From Ryuthela nishihirai (lineage: Eukaryota; Arthropoda; Arachnida; Araneae; Heptathelidae): a stretch of DNA of 64,000 bases. A model generated the notes under the pieces. That model had not been told where the DNA came from, searched no databases, and worked only from the letters and a program-made list of their open reading frames with translations. The stretch lies in the NCBI GenBank assembly GCA_038380435.1, contig JAWZYU010000010.1:45790135-45854134 (forward strand). Reading direction: 5' to 3'. Made by a program: the position numbers and the translations under genes. Shown one piece after another: positions 1 to 11,312 of the stretch (position 1 is its first letter; every line of letters begins with the position of its first letter).

Positions 1-976
1 TTCGTAATTTTTGTTTACTTATGTTTAAAATCGCGCTTTCAATGTTAGCCTTCAAGTCGTCAAGTGTATGAGGATTGTTTTGAAATACTACGCATTTGAG
101 ATATCCCCAAAGGAAAAAAATTCTGGAGTAGTAAGATCAGGGGATCTTGGGGGCCACATTTTTTTTTAAATCAAATGATCATCAAAAACACCCTCGTTCA
201 TTCACATCTAATAGTGCAATAAACTGTTGGATGAGGTCACGATAAACTTCACCAGTTACAGTTGAGTCAAAAAATAAAGGCCCTATCACACGACGACGGG
301 AAATTGCACACCAGTTTTCCGTGCGTATAATGGTCATTCGTGAAAAGTGTGAAGTTTTTCACTGCTCCATATTCGACTATTTTGACTGTTCACATACCCA
401 TCGAAGTGAAACCAAGCCTCTTCACTGAAATAAACGCTGTCCACCAGCCAAACCTCAATTCCATTTTCATCAAAAAAAAGAGCGAAACCAACGACAGTAC
501 CGTAAACGTTTTTCATGGTCTGGTTCTTTCAGTTCATGAACGACACCAATGCGGTAGGCATGAAATTTTAACTTCTCTGAATACCATGAAAACAGTAGCG
601 GATGACAGTCCAACCTGTGAAGATAACTTTCTAAGAGATTTTCTGGTTGAGAGAGTTCAACACTGAGACATATTACCAGGAACTTCGGCAGTTAACGGTG
701 ATGGCCGGCCTGGGCTCTTTCGATCCTGTACAGACCCAGTGTCACGAAATTTATCAGTCAAACGAGATATTGTCAACTTGTTGGGAACTGCAGACTGAGG
801 AAACTTCAACTCATACTACTCTCTCATACGTTTGTAAGATTTGTACGAACAACAAGTCTCAATAATAAATACACGTTCGTTTTTGGAAAACGACATAGCT
901 GACACAACACAAAGGAATGAATGCTTGAGTGAGACTAGCACGTGACAAGGTCATTTCAACTGCTAAAGGCTGTTAA
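1..976 (-). mobile_element. DUF4817-type (mariner-like) DNA transposon, decayed partial copy
   Basis: Read on the minus strand, this matches the better preserved element at 50177-52452 base for base over long stretches: the 5' leader (880-976), the helix-turn-helix coding part (about 647-865), the DDE catalytic core (about 334-516, with FFDENGIEV and YVNSQNSRIW) and the C-terminal part near 1-100. The family encodes a transposase with an N-terminal HTH and a DD(E/D) core acting on short terminal inverted repeats. Frameshifts and stops break the frame, so it is a relic. The terminal repeat next to 976 is missing because a SINE begins there, and the other end lies off the window. Unlike the copy at 50 kb, it has no LINE insertion in its C-terminal part. 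Confidence 0.85.
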
Positions 977-1316
977 ATCTTGTCCCTGCTTTCCCAGGTT
1001 CCAGTCCCAGCTGGGTCAGCGTTGAGATTTGTCTCCGCAAACCTCCGCCCACAGTCAATAGCGGACACACCGATGGGCTTGGAACGACCGCTGTCCACCG
1101 GATGGGACGTTAAGCTGAGCCCCCGTTTGCGGGAGAGCCACACCCTGTGCACGTTAAAGAACATGCTGGATGTCTTGACGGGAGTCTACCATCTGTCTCC
1201 CAACAGCTGTTCCAGTAGGTCCCCTCCCCCAACCTTCTCTGAGCCTTCTGGGTCTTGTGACCTGCCCTTTATCCCATTGTGTGCAAAAAAGTGCCGTTCA
1301 GAGGTAAAACTCTGAG
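977..1316 (+). mobile_element. SINE A copy, 5'-truncated
   Basis: It shares with the complete copy at 20325-20712 the end of the tRNA-like head (CAGGTTCCAGTCCCAGCTG), the body with the conserved core GTGCACGTTAAAGAACA, and the 3' end GTGCCGTTCAGAGGTAAAAC. The box A part of the tRNA-like head is absent. It abuts the broken end of the DUF4817 element. Confidence 0.85.
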
Positions 1317-1497
1317 CGGCACTCTTTTGCACAAGATGGACTAAATGGGCAGGTCAGTAGGGCTCAGAAAAGTTTGCACAGCGTATGGCTCTCCCGCACA
1401 CGGAGCCACGGCTTAACGTCCCATCCGGCGGACTGCGACCTTTCCAAGCCGATCGGTGTCCCCTACTAACCGTGGACAACGTGGGGAGTTTTGTGGC
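1313..1497 (-). mobile_element. SINE A copy, internally deleted, tail-to-tail with the previous copy
   Basis: On the minus strand this is the same SINE family, but the central core between the CTGTGCA motif and the TCTGAGCC motif is missing. The 3' end faces the 3' end of the preceding copy, so 977-1497 can fold into a long hairpin. The SINE 3' end CTCAGAGGTAAAAC recurs on the plus strand at about 1498-1512, suggesting this copy landed in the tail of the first one. Confidence 0.8.
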
Positions 1498-1814
1498 TCA
1501 GAGGTAAAACAATCAACCCAACTCTTTCATAATGAGCAGCGGGTTGGTCATGCCTGATTTACAGTTTACTGCATTTTAAAAGAAATGAAATTTCCTTACG
1601 TAATGAAGAAAAACGTCTGCACAGCAAAAAAAACCATTAATTATGATTTCAAAAGCCTTTTCTTTTCCCATTCTCCTAATATTGTTAAGTCCACCTGTAA
1701 TGAAACAAATTCACTTTATTGTTACCGATGTTAATGTGCATAATATTGAATTGAATTACTTATTACCATTATTTTACAGATATACAATTAAATTTTTACC
1801 ACCAAATATTAGTA

Positions 1815-2305
1815 AAACAATTTATTTATTTATACACCTAACAACCATGGTGATATTAGGGACAGGTTCATACACCCAGGTTCATTTAAACACAATACAA
1901 AAGTATAAAGAAAAACAAGAGAATATTTTAAATATTATACATATCAAATATATAAATTCTCATTATTCAATGAAGTGTCATAGTTATAAAATTTAATAGT
2001 TTTATGTTTAATAGTTTATTAGTTTAATAGTAAAATAAATTAATAATAGTTTAAGGTTTGAAAATAAATATTTGAATAATAATGATATATTTAATATGTA
2101 AATACATGTTATTTATCAAACTATATATATATATAAAGATATAAGTAATAAACATATATTTCATATATGAATGCATATTACATATTCACTATCAAAATCA
2201 GGCTGTGAAGGAACAAATTTCCGTTGCAGAACAGTTACAGAACTTTAAAGTAGAAAGATTGAATTTAATAAGTGTAACCATAAAAGCTGAAATCTGATTG
2301 GTCCA
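1815..2305 (-). repeat. Dispersed repeat family, copy 1 (LINE 3'-end-like)
   Basis: The stretch from TTTATTTATTTATACACC to about GAAACTGAAATCTGA is repeated with moderate divergence at 12005-12405. Read on the minus strand it ends in a (TAAA)n tail, as 3' ends of many non-LTR retrotransposons do. No coding sequence is visible. A LINE 3' UTR is an inference; a MITE is possible. The 300 bases before it (1512-1814) show nothing recognisable. Confidence 0.55.
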
Positions 2306-2485
2306 TTGTTGCAGAAGAAATCCGGTTTGATTGATTGTCTTTCAAATCACAAATGAATATTTCCTACATAGTACTTTAGTCTTCTTATGCAGACTAATTC
2401 AGACACATTTTTTGAATGATTAATAACACATTTTTTAATAATTAATATCAACTGTGTACTGTAATATTAATACACAAAATAATTT

Positions 2486-2960
2486 TCATATTTCAAGACA
2501 GACATGCGGTACCCGTATTTGCATACACAGTACTGTTGCATTATAATGTACACCCCCTTTCCAATTATTATTAATATCCATAATGTCAGAGTCTTTTTCT
2601 TCCCGCATTTGCCACGATTGGCAGAAGATCTCCATTGCGGATGATCCTTTCAAGTCAGTCAGATCAACCTTTTTGGCCCATGTCACACAATTTTGCTTTC
2701 CACGATGTCTTTATGACTTTCATAGGACTTCATAGTGACGAAGGATGCTAATGTCAGTTAGAAATTTTGCATATATTGCCATGTTTCGTGGTACTTCGCG
2801 CACGATGCAGTGTTCATAATAATATGGGCAGGCAGTGTACTTAATCATCATATTTCATTGCCTTTCATCATTTCTTTTAATACTATTCCTCTTTAACAGT
2901 TTACACCTTAACTTTTTATTGCTGAATTCAGATTGAAAAGTTGTGAGACGAAGAAGTATT
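2486..2960 (-). other. Decayed protein-like stretch, family not recognised
   Basis: Minus-strand translation gives a segment of about 66 codons with protein-like composition (CVTWAKKVDLTDLKG, IMDINNNWKGGVHYN). It is preceded, with stops, by another readable stretch (ACPYYYEHCIVREVPRN). The pattern suggests an old transposon protein or retrogene, but I do not recognise the family. It lies in the last intron of the window. Confidence 0.25.
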
Positions 2961-2984
2961 GGTTTAGCTTTTAACTTTCCATAG

Positions 2985-4610
2985 ATCATCATCATCATCC
3001 TCAAGCAGCCATGGGCTACGGAGGTCCAACCAGACCATGCAGTTTAATTCTCCAAACATATCTGACTTGAGCTACATCTGCTGCATCTGGCCCCTGCACA
3101 CCAATTCTAATAAGGTCCTGTTTGACATTGTCTGCCCACCGCATCCTAGGTCTCCCCCTCCTCCTGAGGCCTCTAAGCACACTGTTCATAACCCTATTCG
3201 CCAATCTATAATTATCCATACGGGCAACATGGCCAAACCAGCGGAGTCTCTCTCTGCACAATATGCTACTTAAAGGAGGTTGCAGACTCTTTTGCCTAAC
3301 CTCATCATTAGTTACAAAGTTAAACCACCTAATACCCAAGATACCACGTAAGCATATAGAATCAAAAGCATCTAGTTTCCTGTTATCTTGTTTACACAGC
3401 GTCCAAGTTTCACTACCATAACTAACCCTAGAAAGAACCAAACTATTATACAGTCTAATTTTAGTCTCTAGGTACATACGCCTATTTCTCCACAATCTCC
3501 ATAGATTCTTAAAAGTCCCGGCAGCAATCCCTATTCGTCTGTTAATCTCATGCCGCACATCATCAGTATACGTTACATAACTCCCAAGGTAATTAAACTG
3601 TGACACCTGCTCAAGACTGCAACCATTCAGATGAACTGAATCACAACCTGCCTGACCAATTTTCATCACTTTAGTTTTCTCTCTGTTTATAACCAAACCT
3701 ACTCTACTACCAGTCTCATCAACATCAACATCATTTGCCAAAAGGGCTAAATCATCAGCATAATCTAAATCAGAAATTTTCGTATATCTAGCCCATTTAA
3801 AGCCAAAATCTTTCCCTTGAAGTGAATTTCGCATAACATAATCAATAACCAAACTAAAGAGAAAAGGAGACAAAATGCACCCTTGTCTAACACCAGAAGA
3901 AATGCTAAACCAATTGCTACAAACCTTACCAACTCTCACACACGATTCAGTGTTATTATAGAGAGCTTTCATTATGTTAACTAACTTGTCTGGTATACCA
4001 TATGATCTCACAATCAACCACAAATTATGACGATCAGCACAGTCGAAAGCCTTTTTGAAATCAACAAAGCTAGCAACCAAAGGTTTCTGAAACTCTAAAC
4101 ATTTCTCAAGAATCTGCCTAAGTGAAAATATCTGATCCACACATCCCCTACCACTTCTGAATCCACATTGCTCATCACGCAATTGACTGTCAACCAGATT
4201 CTTAATTCTATTAAGCACAATCATGGAAAGAACTTTCCCTGGAACAGAGAGTAGGCTGATACCCCTATAGTTATCACAAGAACTCGATCACCTTTTTTGA
4301 AAATAGGGATAATAATAGCTCCGGTAAAATCTTTAGGAACCATGCCTTTATCATAAAAGTTATTCAAAATTTCAGTCATCCAAATGGTAACCGAAACATT
4401 CCCAGCTCTGAGCATTTCTGTAGTAATTTCATTTACCCCTGGGTATTTATGAAGTTTAAGTTTAGAAATAGCCAAAATAACTCAGATTGTGTTATATAGT
4501 CAACATTAAAGCCCCCAATACATTTGTCATCATTACAAACAATGGGAGTAGAACTAACCACATTGTTTAGAACATCACTGAAATGCTCAGCCCACCTAGC
4601 TATGACAGAA
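2985..4610 (-). mobile_element. RTE-like non-LTR retrotransposon, 5'-truncated
   Basis: A reverse-transcriptase LINE read on the minus strand. Its 3' end at about 2985 is a run of GAT/ATG triplets after CCATGGCTGCTTGAG; short simple-repeat tails instead of poly(A) are typical of RTE elements. The 5' end near 4610 is truncated inside the RT domain (RWAEHFSDVLN). Two other fragments of the same family lie at 10275-10985 and 15972-16010. It sits in the intron after the exon at 4898-4725, reading in the same direction as the host gene. Confidence 0.85.
3016..4475 (-). pseudogene. Reverse transcriptase of the RTE-like LINE
   Basis: This encodes the RT palm, thumb and C-terminal region. Visible in order: LHKYPGVNEITTEMLR, FVDFKKAFDCADR (block A), GVRQGCILSPFLFSLVIDY (block B), SDLDYADDLALLA (catalytic YADD), then NYLGSYVT and the C-terminal RWFGHVARM and RGRPRMRWADN motifs seen in RTE and related LINEs. 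The 402-codon 3' part is open. A one-base frameshift near 4280 separates it from the upstream 84 codons, and a residue stretch after YADD is shortened (NDVDVDETGSRVG). There is no endonuclease domain because the copy is truncated. Probably inactive. Confidence 0.88.
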
Positions 4611-4724
4611 AATATGGATTACCAGAGAGTATGAGATTATATATAGTATATATTTGAAAAGAATATGAGAAAAAAAAATTCGCTGTAAGATAAAAAAAAA
4701 CGCAGTATTTCTTTCAATGCTTAC

Positions 4725-4898
4725 CAAAAGTATGGAAATTAATGTATGCGTAGCTGTGAACCAGAATCACCCACAGCATCGTAATAACCTTCATTCCGTG
4801 AAAAATCTTGATTGAATCTGGAGAGTCATCTTTCTTCAAAAGTCGCTTTGTGTTGGAATAAGCAGAGAAACTGAGCAGTAGACGAACAGGGAAGCTTA
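4725..4898 (-). CDS. nrf-6-like: NRF-6-like membrane acyltransferase, exon entering the acyltransferase-3 domain
   Basis: A 174-bp exon between acceptor ATTCATAG and donor GTAAGC. It encodes 57 whole codons: a lead with LLLSFSAYSNTKRLL, an acidic/basic loop (KKDDSPDSIK), then FHGMKVITMLWVILVHSYAY, which begins the first membrane helix of the acyltransferase-3 domain. The NRF-6 family consensus here is 'SFS-x-Y-x-N-x-K-x-L' followed by 'hGi(r/k)-x-(l/i)-(s/t)-M-x-W-V-I-L-x-H', so the match is strong. The protein is expected to be a multi-pass membrane acyltransferase; nematode NRF-6 acts in lipid transport and drug sensitivity. Phase: the exon starts with two bases that complete the single base left by the exon ending at 15284, and it ends with one base. 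The next exon lies beyond the recognisable part of the window. Confidence 0.93.
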
Positions 4899-4925
4899 CT
4901 ATGAATAAAATAAACGTGCCATTAA

Positions 4926-5965
4926 TACAGATAGGTTACTAGATTTTAAGATTATGAGAATGAAAAATGATGATTTAATTTAAAAAGTTTCGATTAAAAT
5001 TTAATAATTATAGTAAAATACTGGAGCTCACAAACATTTCGTTATAATCATAAAATATTAATATGTAAATACGATAATATAATAACATTATGATTTATCT
5101 TAAACATAATGAAGTTAAGAAGCCAAAAGTTTATCTGTAGGTCAAGATTTACAGTGACATAAAATATACATGTAACGCTCGACTTATGCTCCATTTCAGA
5201 TAAAGAATGGAGCGGAAAATCTGAAGATCAAAGAAGGCAAACAACCAACGAAAAGATGCCACACCCACATGAGTTGTCGCAAGAACAATTGTAGATGTAA
5301 TTTCGCCACAGCAAATGGTTTCACCCCTTAGGCGAGAAATAAATATTTCTTCTAATATATAATGTTTTATTATTATGTATAGGTTATGGAAGTCAATAAT
5401 TAAAAATGCTGTTTTTTTTTTATTCTGGAATATTTAAACTGCACAATGAAGCATATTTTTTTTTACACCTGTGTTAGAAGAATTGACAGGCATTATTCAG
5501 GTCGTTGCTGACGTCAGTGAGTGCTCTCACAGCCGTCGATTCGTTTGTACGTAAATTATCGAAAGTTTCATTTCTGTTTCGACATATTTTGGTCCTCTGT
5601 AATTTCCGAGATACTTGACCCAGTGCTGGGTGAAAAAAAATCGAGTTCATATCTACAATAATAATGAGTACCTGTCTTACTATAATAACGCTTTTGCGGA
5701 TGAGAGGGATCAGGAAATGGTTTGGTGGCTTTCTCGATTTAGAATTTGCGAAGGAAACTACGAATGGAGAACAGTGGAAAAAGCCGTTTCATCCAAAATA
5801 CTGATTTCTAGACCATCAACAGAAACTATGGAGTTTATATGTTACACTGCGCATTTTCATGCTATTTTTAATTTTTTGTCAAAATTCTAGGTTCGTAGCC
5901 CTTTATGTGAAGAGTTTTCGTTAACACAGACATAATTTATGTGTAAACACTTGCCCAGGGAGGTA
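4926..5965. other. Intronic sequence, nothing recognised
   Basis: AT-rich sequence inside the host-gene intron. A 91-codon plus-strand ORF at 5615-5890 has no family I recognise and no splice context, so I do not call it. Confidence 0.5.
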
Positions 5966-5969
5966 GCTA

Positions 5970-6430
5970 TGAGGGATGGTGGGAGGCTCCCCCTGTAGGG
6001 ACTCGGCAGAGAATAGAAGGAGTGAGGGTCAGGGTCGCCATTTTGGCGGAGCGCCTTTCTCATCTAGCGATAGAATGCCGCCGGCAGGTCCAGTTTTGGT
6101 AGCCGATGAAGAAAGGCGACAAGAGTCGTCCTGGCACGGCGAGCGTGTTCGTACCTCATTGGCCGAGACACCCTAACGTCTCCCGAAGGACCAATGACAT
6201 CATCTGGCGGATGGTTCAAACTGAACTTGCGCGCGGACCACGAGGCGGTCCGGATGTTAGACTGTTCGTTTGCAGCTCGTTTAAGCTTTGTCGGTATCTA
6301 GCGGTGGTACCGCTGAGGCTCGTTATAACCTGTGTTGAATTTGGCCAGTGACTGTACCGGGTGGGCAATCACTGTATGTATATGATTAAATGTAAATAAA
6401 TGTACATAGTTGAAATACATGAGTTTGTGT
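5970..6430. other. GC- and CpG-rich island: possible solo LTR or cryptic promoter
   Basis: This 460-bp block stands out from its AT-rich surroundings. It contains CpG-rich runs, GCCATTTTGGCGG, inverted and direct CCAAT boxes (CTCATTGGCC, GACCAATGAC), a possible start region (CAGCTCGTTTAAGC) and, 100 bp on, ATGTAAATAAATG with an AATAAA signal. The order promoter-like block, then poly(A) signal, within a few hundred bases fits a solo LTR, but I found no clear TG...CA ends or target duplication. Confidence 0.35.
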
Positions 6431-6544
6431 GTTCGGCCATTTAAGTCAACATCCTGACGAGGTAGTACCCTTCTGCAAAAGCTCTCACACACAGAATTAG
6501 AAAAAGAACTCAACCCAGACAGGCAGAGTAAGAGTGCTGTGTAC

Positions 6545-7165
6545 ACCCCCAAAAGATAATCAGAGTTGACAAAATTCGAAGTGACTTGATAAAATCCAGG
6601 TGAGTTGTGAAAATTTGGATTTTTTTGTACAATAAAGGGGACAAAAACGAGGTAACTTCGCAAAATCTAAGACAGTTGCCAAAATTGGAAGTGACTTGGT
6701 AAAATTGAAGTGAGATGTAAAAATTCAAATTTGTTTCTGTAAAATTAAGGAGAGTTGGCAAAGTCTAGTGGAATTAGCAAAATTGAGACAAATTGGCAAA
6801 GCCAGGGCAGTTGGCAAAATTCGAAGGCACTTGGTAAAATACAGATGAGTTGCGAAAATTGGGATTGCTTTTGTGAAATTAAGGAGAGTTGGCAAAATCT
6901 AGGGAAGTTGACAAAATTGGAAGTGACGATAAAAATTGAGGTGAAATATAAAAATTGAGAATTATTCTATAAAATTATTGCGAGTTGGCAAATTCGAGGC
7001 AACTGAGCAAAATCTAGGGCAGTTGGCAAAATTCGAAGCAAAATTCACTTGGTAAAATACAGGTGAGTCATGAAAGAATTGTGAAAATCGAACCATCTTG
7101 ACAAAATCTTGGAGAATTGGCAAAATCTAGACAACTTACAAAAATTTTGGAGAGTTCACAAAATT
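6545..7165. repeat. Diverged array of short AGTTGGCAAAAT-type repeats
   Basis: Variants of AGTTGGCAAAATCTAGG and GACTTGGTAAAATACAGG recur every 17 to 25 bases for about 600 bp, with a hint of a higher-order period near 160 bp (CACTTGGTAAAATACAGRTGAG recurs at about 6828 and 7048). It leads directly into the 293-bp satellite that follows. Confidence 0.7.
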
Positions 7166-7655
7166 GCAAAATTTCCTCTAGCGGTGGAAAAAGCTGAAAT
7201 TTCCAAAATTTTAAAAGAATATTGCAGGTGATGTATTTATAACAGAAATTTGAAATTTTGGTGGTGAAATGTGAAAGTCATTAGGTTTCCACTGCCATCA
7301 ATGAGTTGATCTCACACCCAGAGGGAGTGAGAAATCACATCTTTTTAGTTTCAGCACATAATTGCTTGCTTTTTGAAATAAACGAAAAATTATTTTTGGG
7401 TTAGGTAGGAATAGATAAAATATTATGATTCATATTTTTTAAATTTTCCAAAAACTAAAATTGCGCCCTCTAACGGTGGAAAGGTTTGCAAATTCCAAAA
7501 TTTGAAACAAATATTTCATACGGTGTATTTATTCTAAAAATTTTTAAATTTTGGTGGTGGAATGTGAATGTCATGATGTTGCCATTGCCAACAATGAATT
7601 GACCTCTTAGACCCAGGGGGAGATGAAACATGTTTTGTTTGTTTTCAGTTGGAAA
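7166..7655 (+). repeat. Satellite of about 293 bp, locus 1
   Basis: Two successive units begin CCTCTAGCGGTGGAAAAA (about 7173) and CCCTCTAACGGTGGAAAG (about 7466), each followed by TTTTGGTGGTGRAATGTGAA and CAATGAGTTGA. The second unit is cut short by the cytochrome b fragment. The same satellite reappears at 40505-41350. Confidence 0.8.
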
Positions 7656-7657
7656 TC

Positions 7658-7905
7658 TCAGTTAGAAATCCTACTCTTACATGGTTTTTTTGCCTTACAC
7701 TTTCGCTTATCATTTATTATAGAAATATTGGTAGTTACACATTTAATATTCCTTCATCAAGAAGGATCAAACAATCCCTTAAGGGTAGTTAGAAATCTTC
7801 ATAAGTCCCCATTCCACCCCTACTTTATTAGTAAAGATATTCTAGGAATATTGATAATACTCTTTATATTAATTCCATTTTCTCTCTATTTCCCATTCCG
7901 TCTCA
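7658..7905 (+). pseudogene. cob: NUMT: nuclear fragment of mitochondrial cytochrome b
   Basis: Translation gives S-V-x-N-P-T-L-T-W-F-F, then FALHFRLSFIIEILVVTHL, FLHQEGSNNPL, and FHPYFISKDILGILIILFI. These are the hallmark residues of arthropod cytochrome b around the fifth to seventh helices (SV-x-NPTLTRFF, FLHQTGSNNPLG, KIPFHPYFTIKDILG). A single-base change in the T run near 7687 shifts the frame. AGA and AGG codons fall where Ser is expected, as in the invertebrate mitochondrial code, so this is a transferred mitochondrial fragment, not a nuclear gene. It begins abruptly at the end of a satellite unit. Similarity fades after about 7905, although the frame stays open to 7985. Confidence 0.88.
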
Positions 7906-8477
7906 TATCTAGGGCAAATATGTTTAAAAACGTAGGCAGTTTGGAAGCTATGTATCACCGCCAACGATGCTTTAGTAAGATTTAATTGCTTATACATAAA
8001 TTGCATTAGATGTTTAGCAACTTTGTAACTTCAGATATCGCTTTTCTTACCTCAAAATTCAGAAATCGTTGATTTTTTCAAGCAAATAAAAAATATAATT
8101 TCTGATATCAAAAACTCAACCTTAGTAACAAGTTGAAAATTCCGTGTTCAAACTAAGCATGCGTTTGGATATTTTTTGCTGTACTTGTTCTGCTGTGCCA
8201 AGAAAATGTTTTATTCACCCATCGAATATTTCGGACTACTTTTAGTGGACTGATGAGCAAGCTAAGCTTCGAGGCAGTGGCGAATCACCGTACAGGCACA
8301 AGAAGTGCGTGCACGCTTGGGGCCTCAATATCTCAGGGGCCTCAAAAAGAAAACTAGATATTTTTTTTTATTTTTTAACGTTTTGTTAATGGATAAAAAT
8401 ATAAAATAATAATAACGATAATAAAGGCTTTTTTTTTTTCAATTCATGTATTTTAGTTTATAAATAATAAAAATAAA

Positions 8478-8668
8478 TACCCCCTCAAGCAGCTGCTTGC
8501 CACAGAGGTCTGACAGGAGCCTGTCAGTTTATATGCCACAGTAGAAGATCTGAGAGGATGGCAGGACCTCAGCAGAAAACAACACGAACATCCAAGCCTT
8601 ACCCGGGGCTCGAACCCAGGTCCCGTAGATCAGTAGCCAAGCGCGCTAACCACTCGGCCACGGGACGG
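8478..8668 (-). mobile_element. SINE B copy (tRNA-derived)
   Basis: Minus-strand reading starts with a tRNA-like head containing box A GTGGCCGAGTGGTTAGCGCG and box B GGTTCGAGCCC, followed by the family body (CTGCTGAGGTCCTGCCATCC, AACTGACAGGCTCCTGTCAG) and the 3' end CAGCTGCTTGAGGGGG. This is the best preserved head in the family. Other copies: 14229, 16515, 19421, 33725, 53271 and 57331. Confidence 0.9.
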
Positions 8669-9713
8669 CTATTTTTGTAGTTTAGCATCCTTAAAAGCGT
8701 TTTAAATCTTTACAGGGGACCTCAAATTTATGTTACGCTTGGGGCCTCCAAGTGCCTTAATCCTCCTGCTGCTTCGAGGGTACGAAAATTTTTATATTTA
8801 AATAAATAAACGAAATGCACGAAGACAATTTATTGTTAAGCAATCCACTGCTGAAATATCTTAGGTTTCGTTTTGAAAATCTGGAGGATGCGCGTGTTCT
8901 AATTTGCAATCTTGTCAGACGTGTTCATCTTATCTGGGATTCCCTTTGCTTCTGCGTTTTACCCATTAACTTTGAAGATTTCCTGGTAAGTTACTTAATG
9001 CAACAATTGGTTCCAACGGAAACAATTTTTGTACCTTAGAATGGTCACCTGTACGATAAAAAATATTCCTCAAACAGAATTGTGGAATCGACCACTTAAA
9101 GTATACGCATTCCGTACGGTGTAATACGGATTACTTGTTCTTTCAAAGAAAAATATAAAGAGCTTTACGTGTGTGGGTTTTTTTTTCACTTTTTCATAGA
9201 ACATAGGAAATATTTCGATTATTTTTTTTTCAAAGTATTGGCAACCTAGTAGACATATTATGATTACTTTGCTTCCTATTGCTACTACATTTTAAGTAAT
9301 TTGTATTGTTTTACAGAAATGTACCCAAGAAAAAAATTTGATAGGTTTCGTTTTGCATGAGTAATGAAAAAAAAATTAAAAGCATTAATATTTTAAAGGA
9401 AATAAAAATATTATTTACGATGCTCAGAGCTGATGTAGCAATTAAATAAACCTAGGGCATGGTGAAGAGGTGTTCAATTTCGGGATGATATCTATATGTT
9501 ATATTTAGATATTTTGTAATATTTCTAACTCATATTTAAATAAGGAATAACAGGTCAGCACTATAAGTTTCTATCACCTTTCTGACCCTTCCATCTCCTC
9601 TCAAAGACGCATCATTAGCACATAAAGATGCCGAGCCTTGTAATATTGAGAATGCCAGCCAATTCTCTCATTCTCTAAATATTTGTGGTGAAAATATTGT
9701 CCAGAACTGAGCC

Positions 9714-9943
9714 TCTGAGCGGCTTTAACTATATGAGCGAAAATGAGCCCAAAGAGTTCATTAAATTTGCCTATGAGCGACTTCAACTGTATGAGCGAAA
9801 ATGACCCCAAAGAGGTCATTAAATTTGTCTCTGAGCGGCTTTAACTGTATGAGCGAAAATAAACCCAAATAGGTCATTAAATTTGCCTCTGAGCGGCTTC
9901 AACTGTATGAGAGAAAATGAGCCCAAAGAGGTCATTAAATTTG
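9714..9943. repeat. 58-bp minisatellite, four units
   Basis: The motif TGAGCGGCTTYAACTGTATG recurs at 9716, 9774, 9832 and 9890, an exact 58-bp spacing, each with AAAATGAGCCCAAAGAGG and TCATTAAATTTG. Divergence between units is a few bases. Confidence 0.92.
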
Positions 9944-10274
9944 AGTGATATTATATCCTATGAAAAAGTAATGTTCCACTCTTTGAGTCACGGCTGTATT
10001 ATGGTATTTAGCAGTAAAAACGAGGCAGCGAAACCTATACGAATTCGGCAAATGATAATTACTAATCCACGTGCCATTCTAAATACTAATTATCGGCGAC
10101 TCTTGAATGGTTTTCCCACTTTGCCCACCCCTCTCGGCTCAACATAGAACAGAGGTACATATATCAGGAGGAACTATTAGCCTTGAAATAGTGCCTAAAC
10201 TCTTCGTTCTTTCCATTTTTCGTTTGAGAGAGAGGTACCAAATCAGAAAAGACTGACGTTCGCTATATAAGAAC

Positions 10275-10985
10275 TGTAGTGATGAAAAATGGTCAGGCAG
10301 ATGGTGCTTCAGTTGCTTTGAATGACTGCACTCTTGAGCAAGTGTTTCAGTTTAATTATCTTGGGAGCTATGTAACAGATACTATGGATGTGCGGCATGA
10401 GATAAATAGAAGAATAGGGATTGCCGCTGGACTTTTAAGAATCTATGAGAATGTAGAAATATTGGCGAGTACACTTAAAGACTAAAATTAGTCTGCATAA
10501 TAGTTTGATTCTTTCTAAGTTAGTTATGGTAGCGAAACATGGACCTTTTATAATCAGGATAACAAGAAACTTGGTGCCTTTGATTCTAAATGCTTACAAA
10601 GGCATTAGGTGGGCATTAGGTGGTTTGACTTTATAAGTAATGATGAGGTTTGGAGAAGGAGCCATCAGCCTCCTTTGAGCAGCATATTGTGCAACGAGAA
10701 ACTGTTGGATTGGCCATGTTGCCCATATACATAGCTACAGATTAGCAAACAGGATTATAAACAGTGTGCCTAAAGGTTTAAGAAAAAGGGGGAGACCTAG
10801 GAAGCGATGGGCAGACAATGTCAAACAGAACCTTGCTAGAATTGGCCTAGAGTGGCCAAATGCAGCAGCTCAGAACAGACACGTCTGGAGAAGAAAATTA
10901 CACAGTCTGATTGAACCTCCGTAGTCCATGGTTACATGAAGATTTTGTATGTGTGTATGTATGTATGTATGCATGTAATTAGATG
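10275..10985 (+). mobile_element. RTE-like LINE, 3' fragment
   Basis: Homologous to the 3' half of the LINE at 2985-4610, on the plus strand. Translation gives CTLEQVFQFNYLGSYVTDT and RHEINRRIGIAAG, then frameshifted remains of the C-terminal region (KGLRKRGRPRKRWADNVKQ). It ends at CCTCCGTAGTCCATGG followed by a TATGTATG run. It starts inside the RT domain, after the YADD motif, and is a dead 5'-truncated copy. Confidence 0.85.
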
Positions 10986-11312
10986 CAAAACAACATTGTG
11001 GTAAGTTTTTTTTATTTGGTGCCAAATAATTCTGAAGAACTTCACGTTTTATTAATCTACTATGTATTTGGGGGAGAATGTCTTTCACTCAGTATAATAC
11101 ACAACGCATATATATATAACATTCTAATATAAAGGCTTCTAAACACAAATTATGTCTGTAAGATAAGGTTAATATGCAGCTGGATGAAACAAACAGAAGA
11201 AAAATCAACATACCCATATAACAATTGAAAAATCAATTAGTAATTGAAAGCAGCTGATTATCTTTTATAATAATTTGGATTGGTTGGATGTTTTAAATCT
11301 GAGCAACACTGT

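Noticed and set aside
5615..5890. 91-codon plus-strand ORF
   Set aside because: No homology recognised, no splice or promoter context, and its length is within chance expectation for the window.
7623..7985. A nuclear gene for a 120-residue membrane protein
   Set aside because: The hydrophobic frame is cytochrome b with a frameshift and mitochondrial codon use; the upstream codons come from the satellite.
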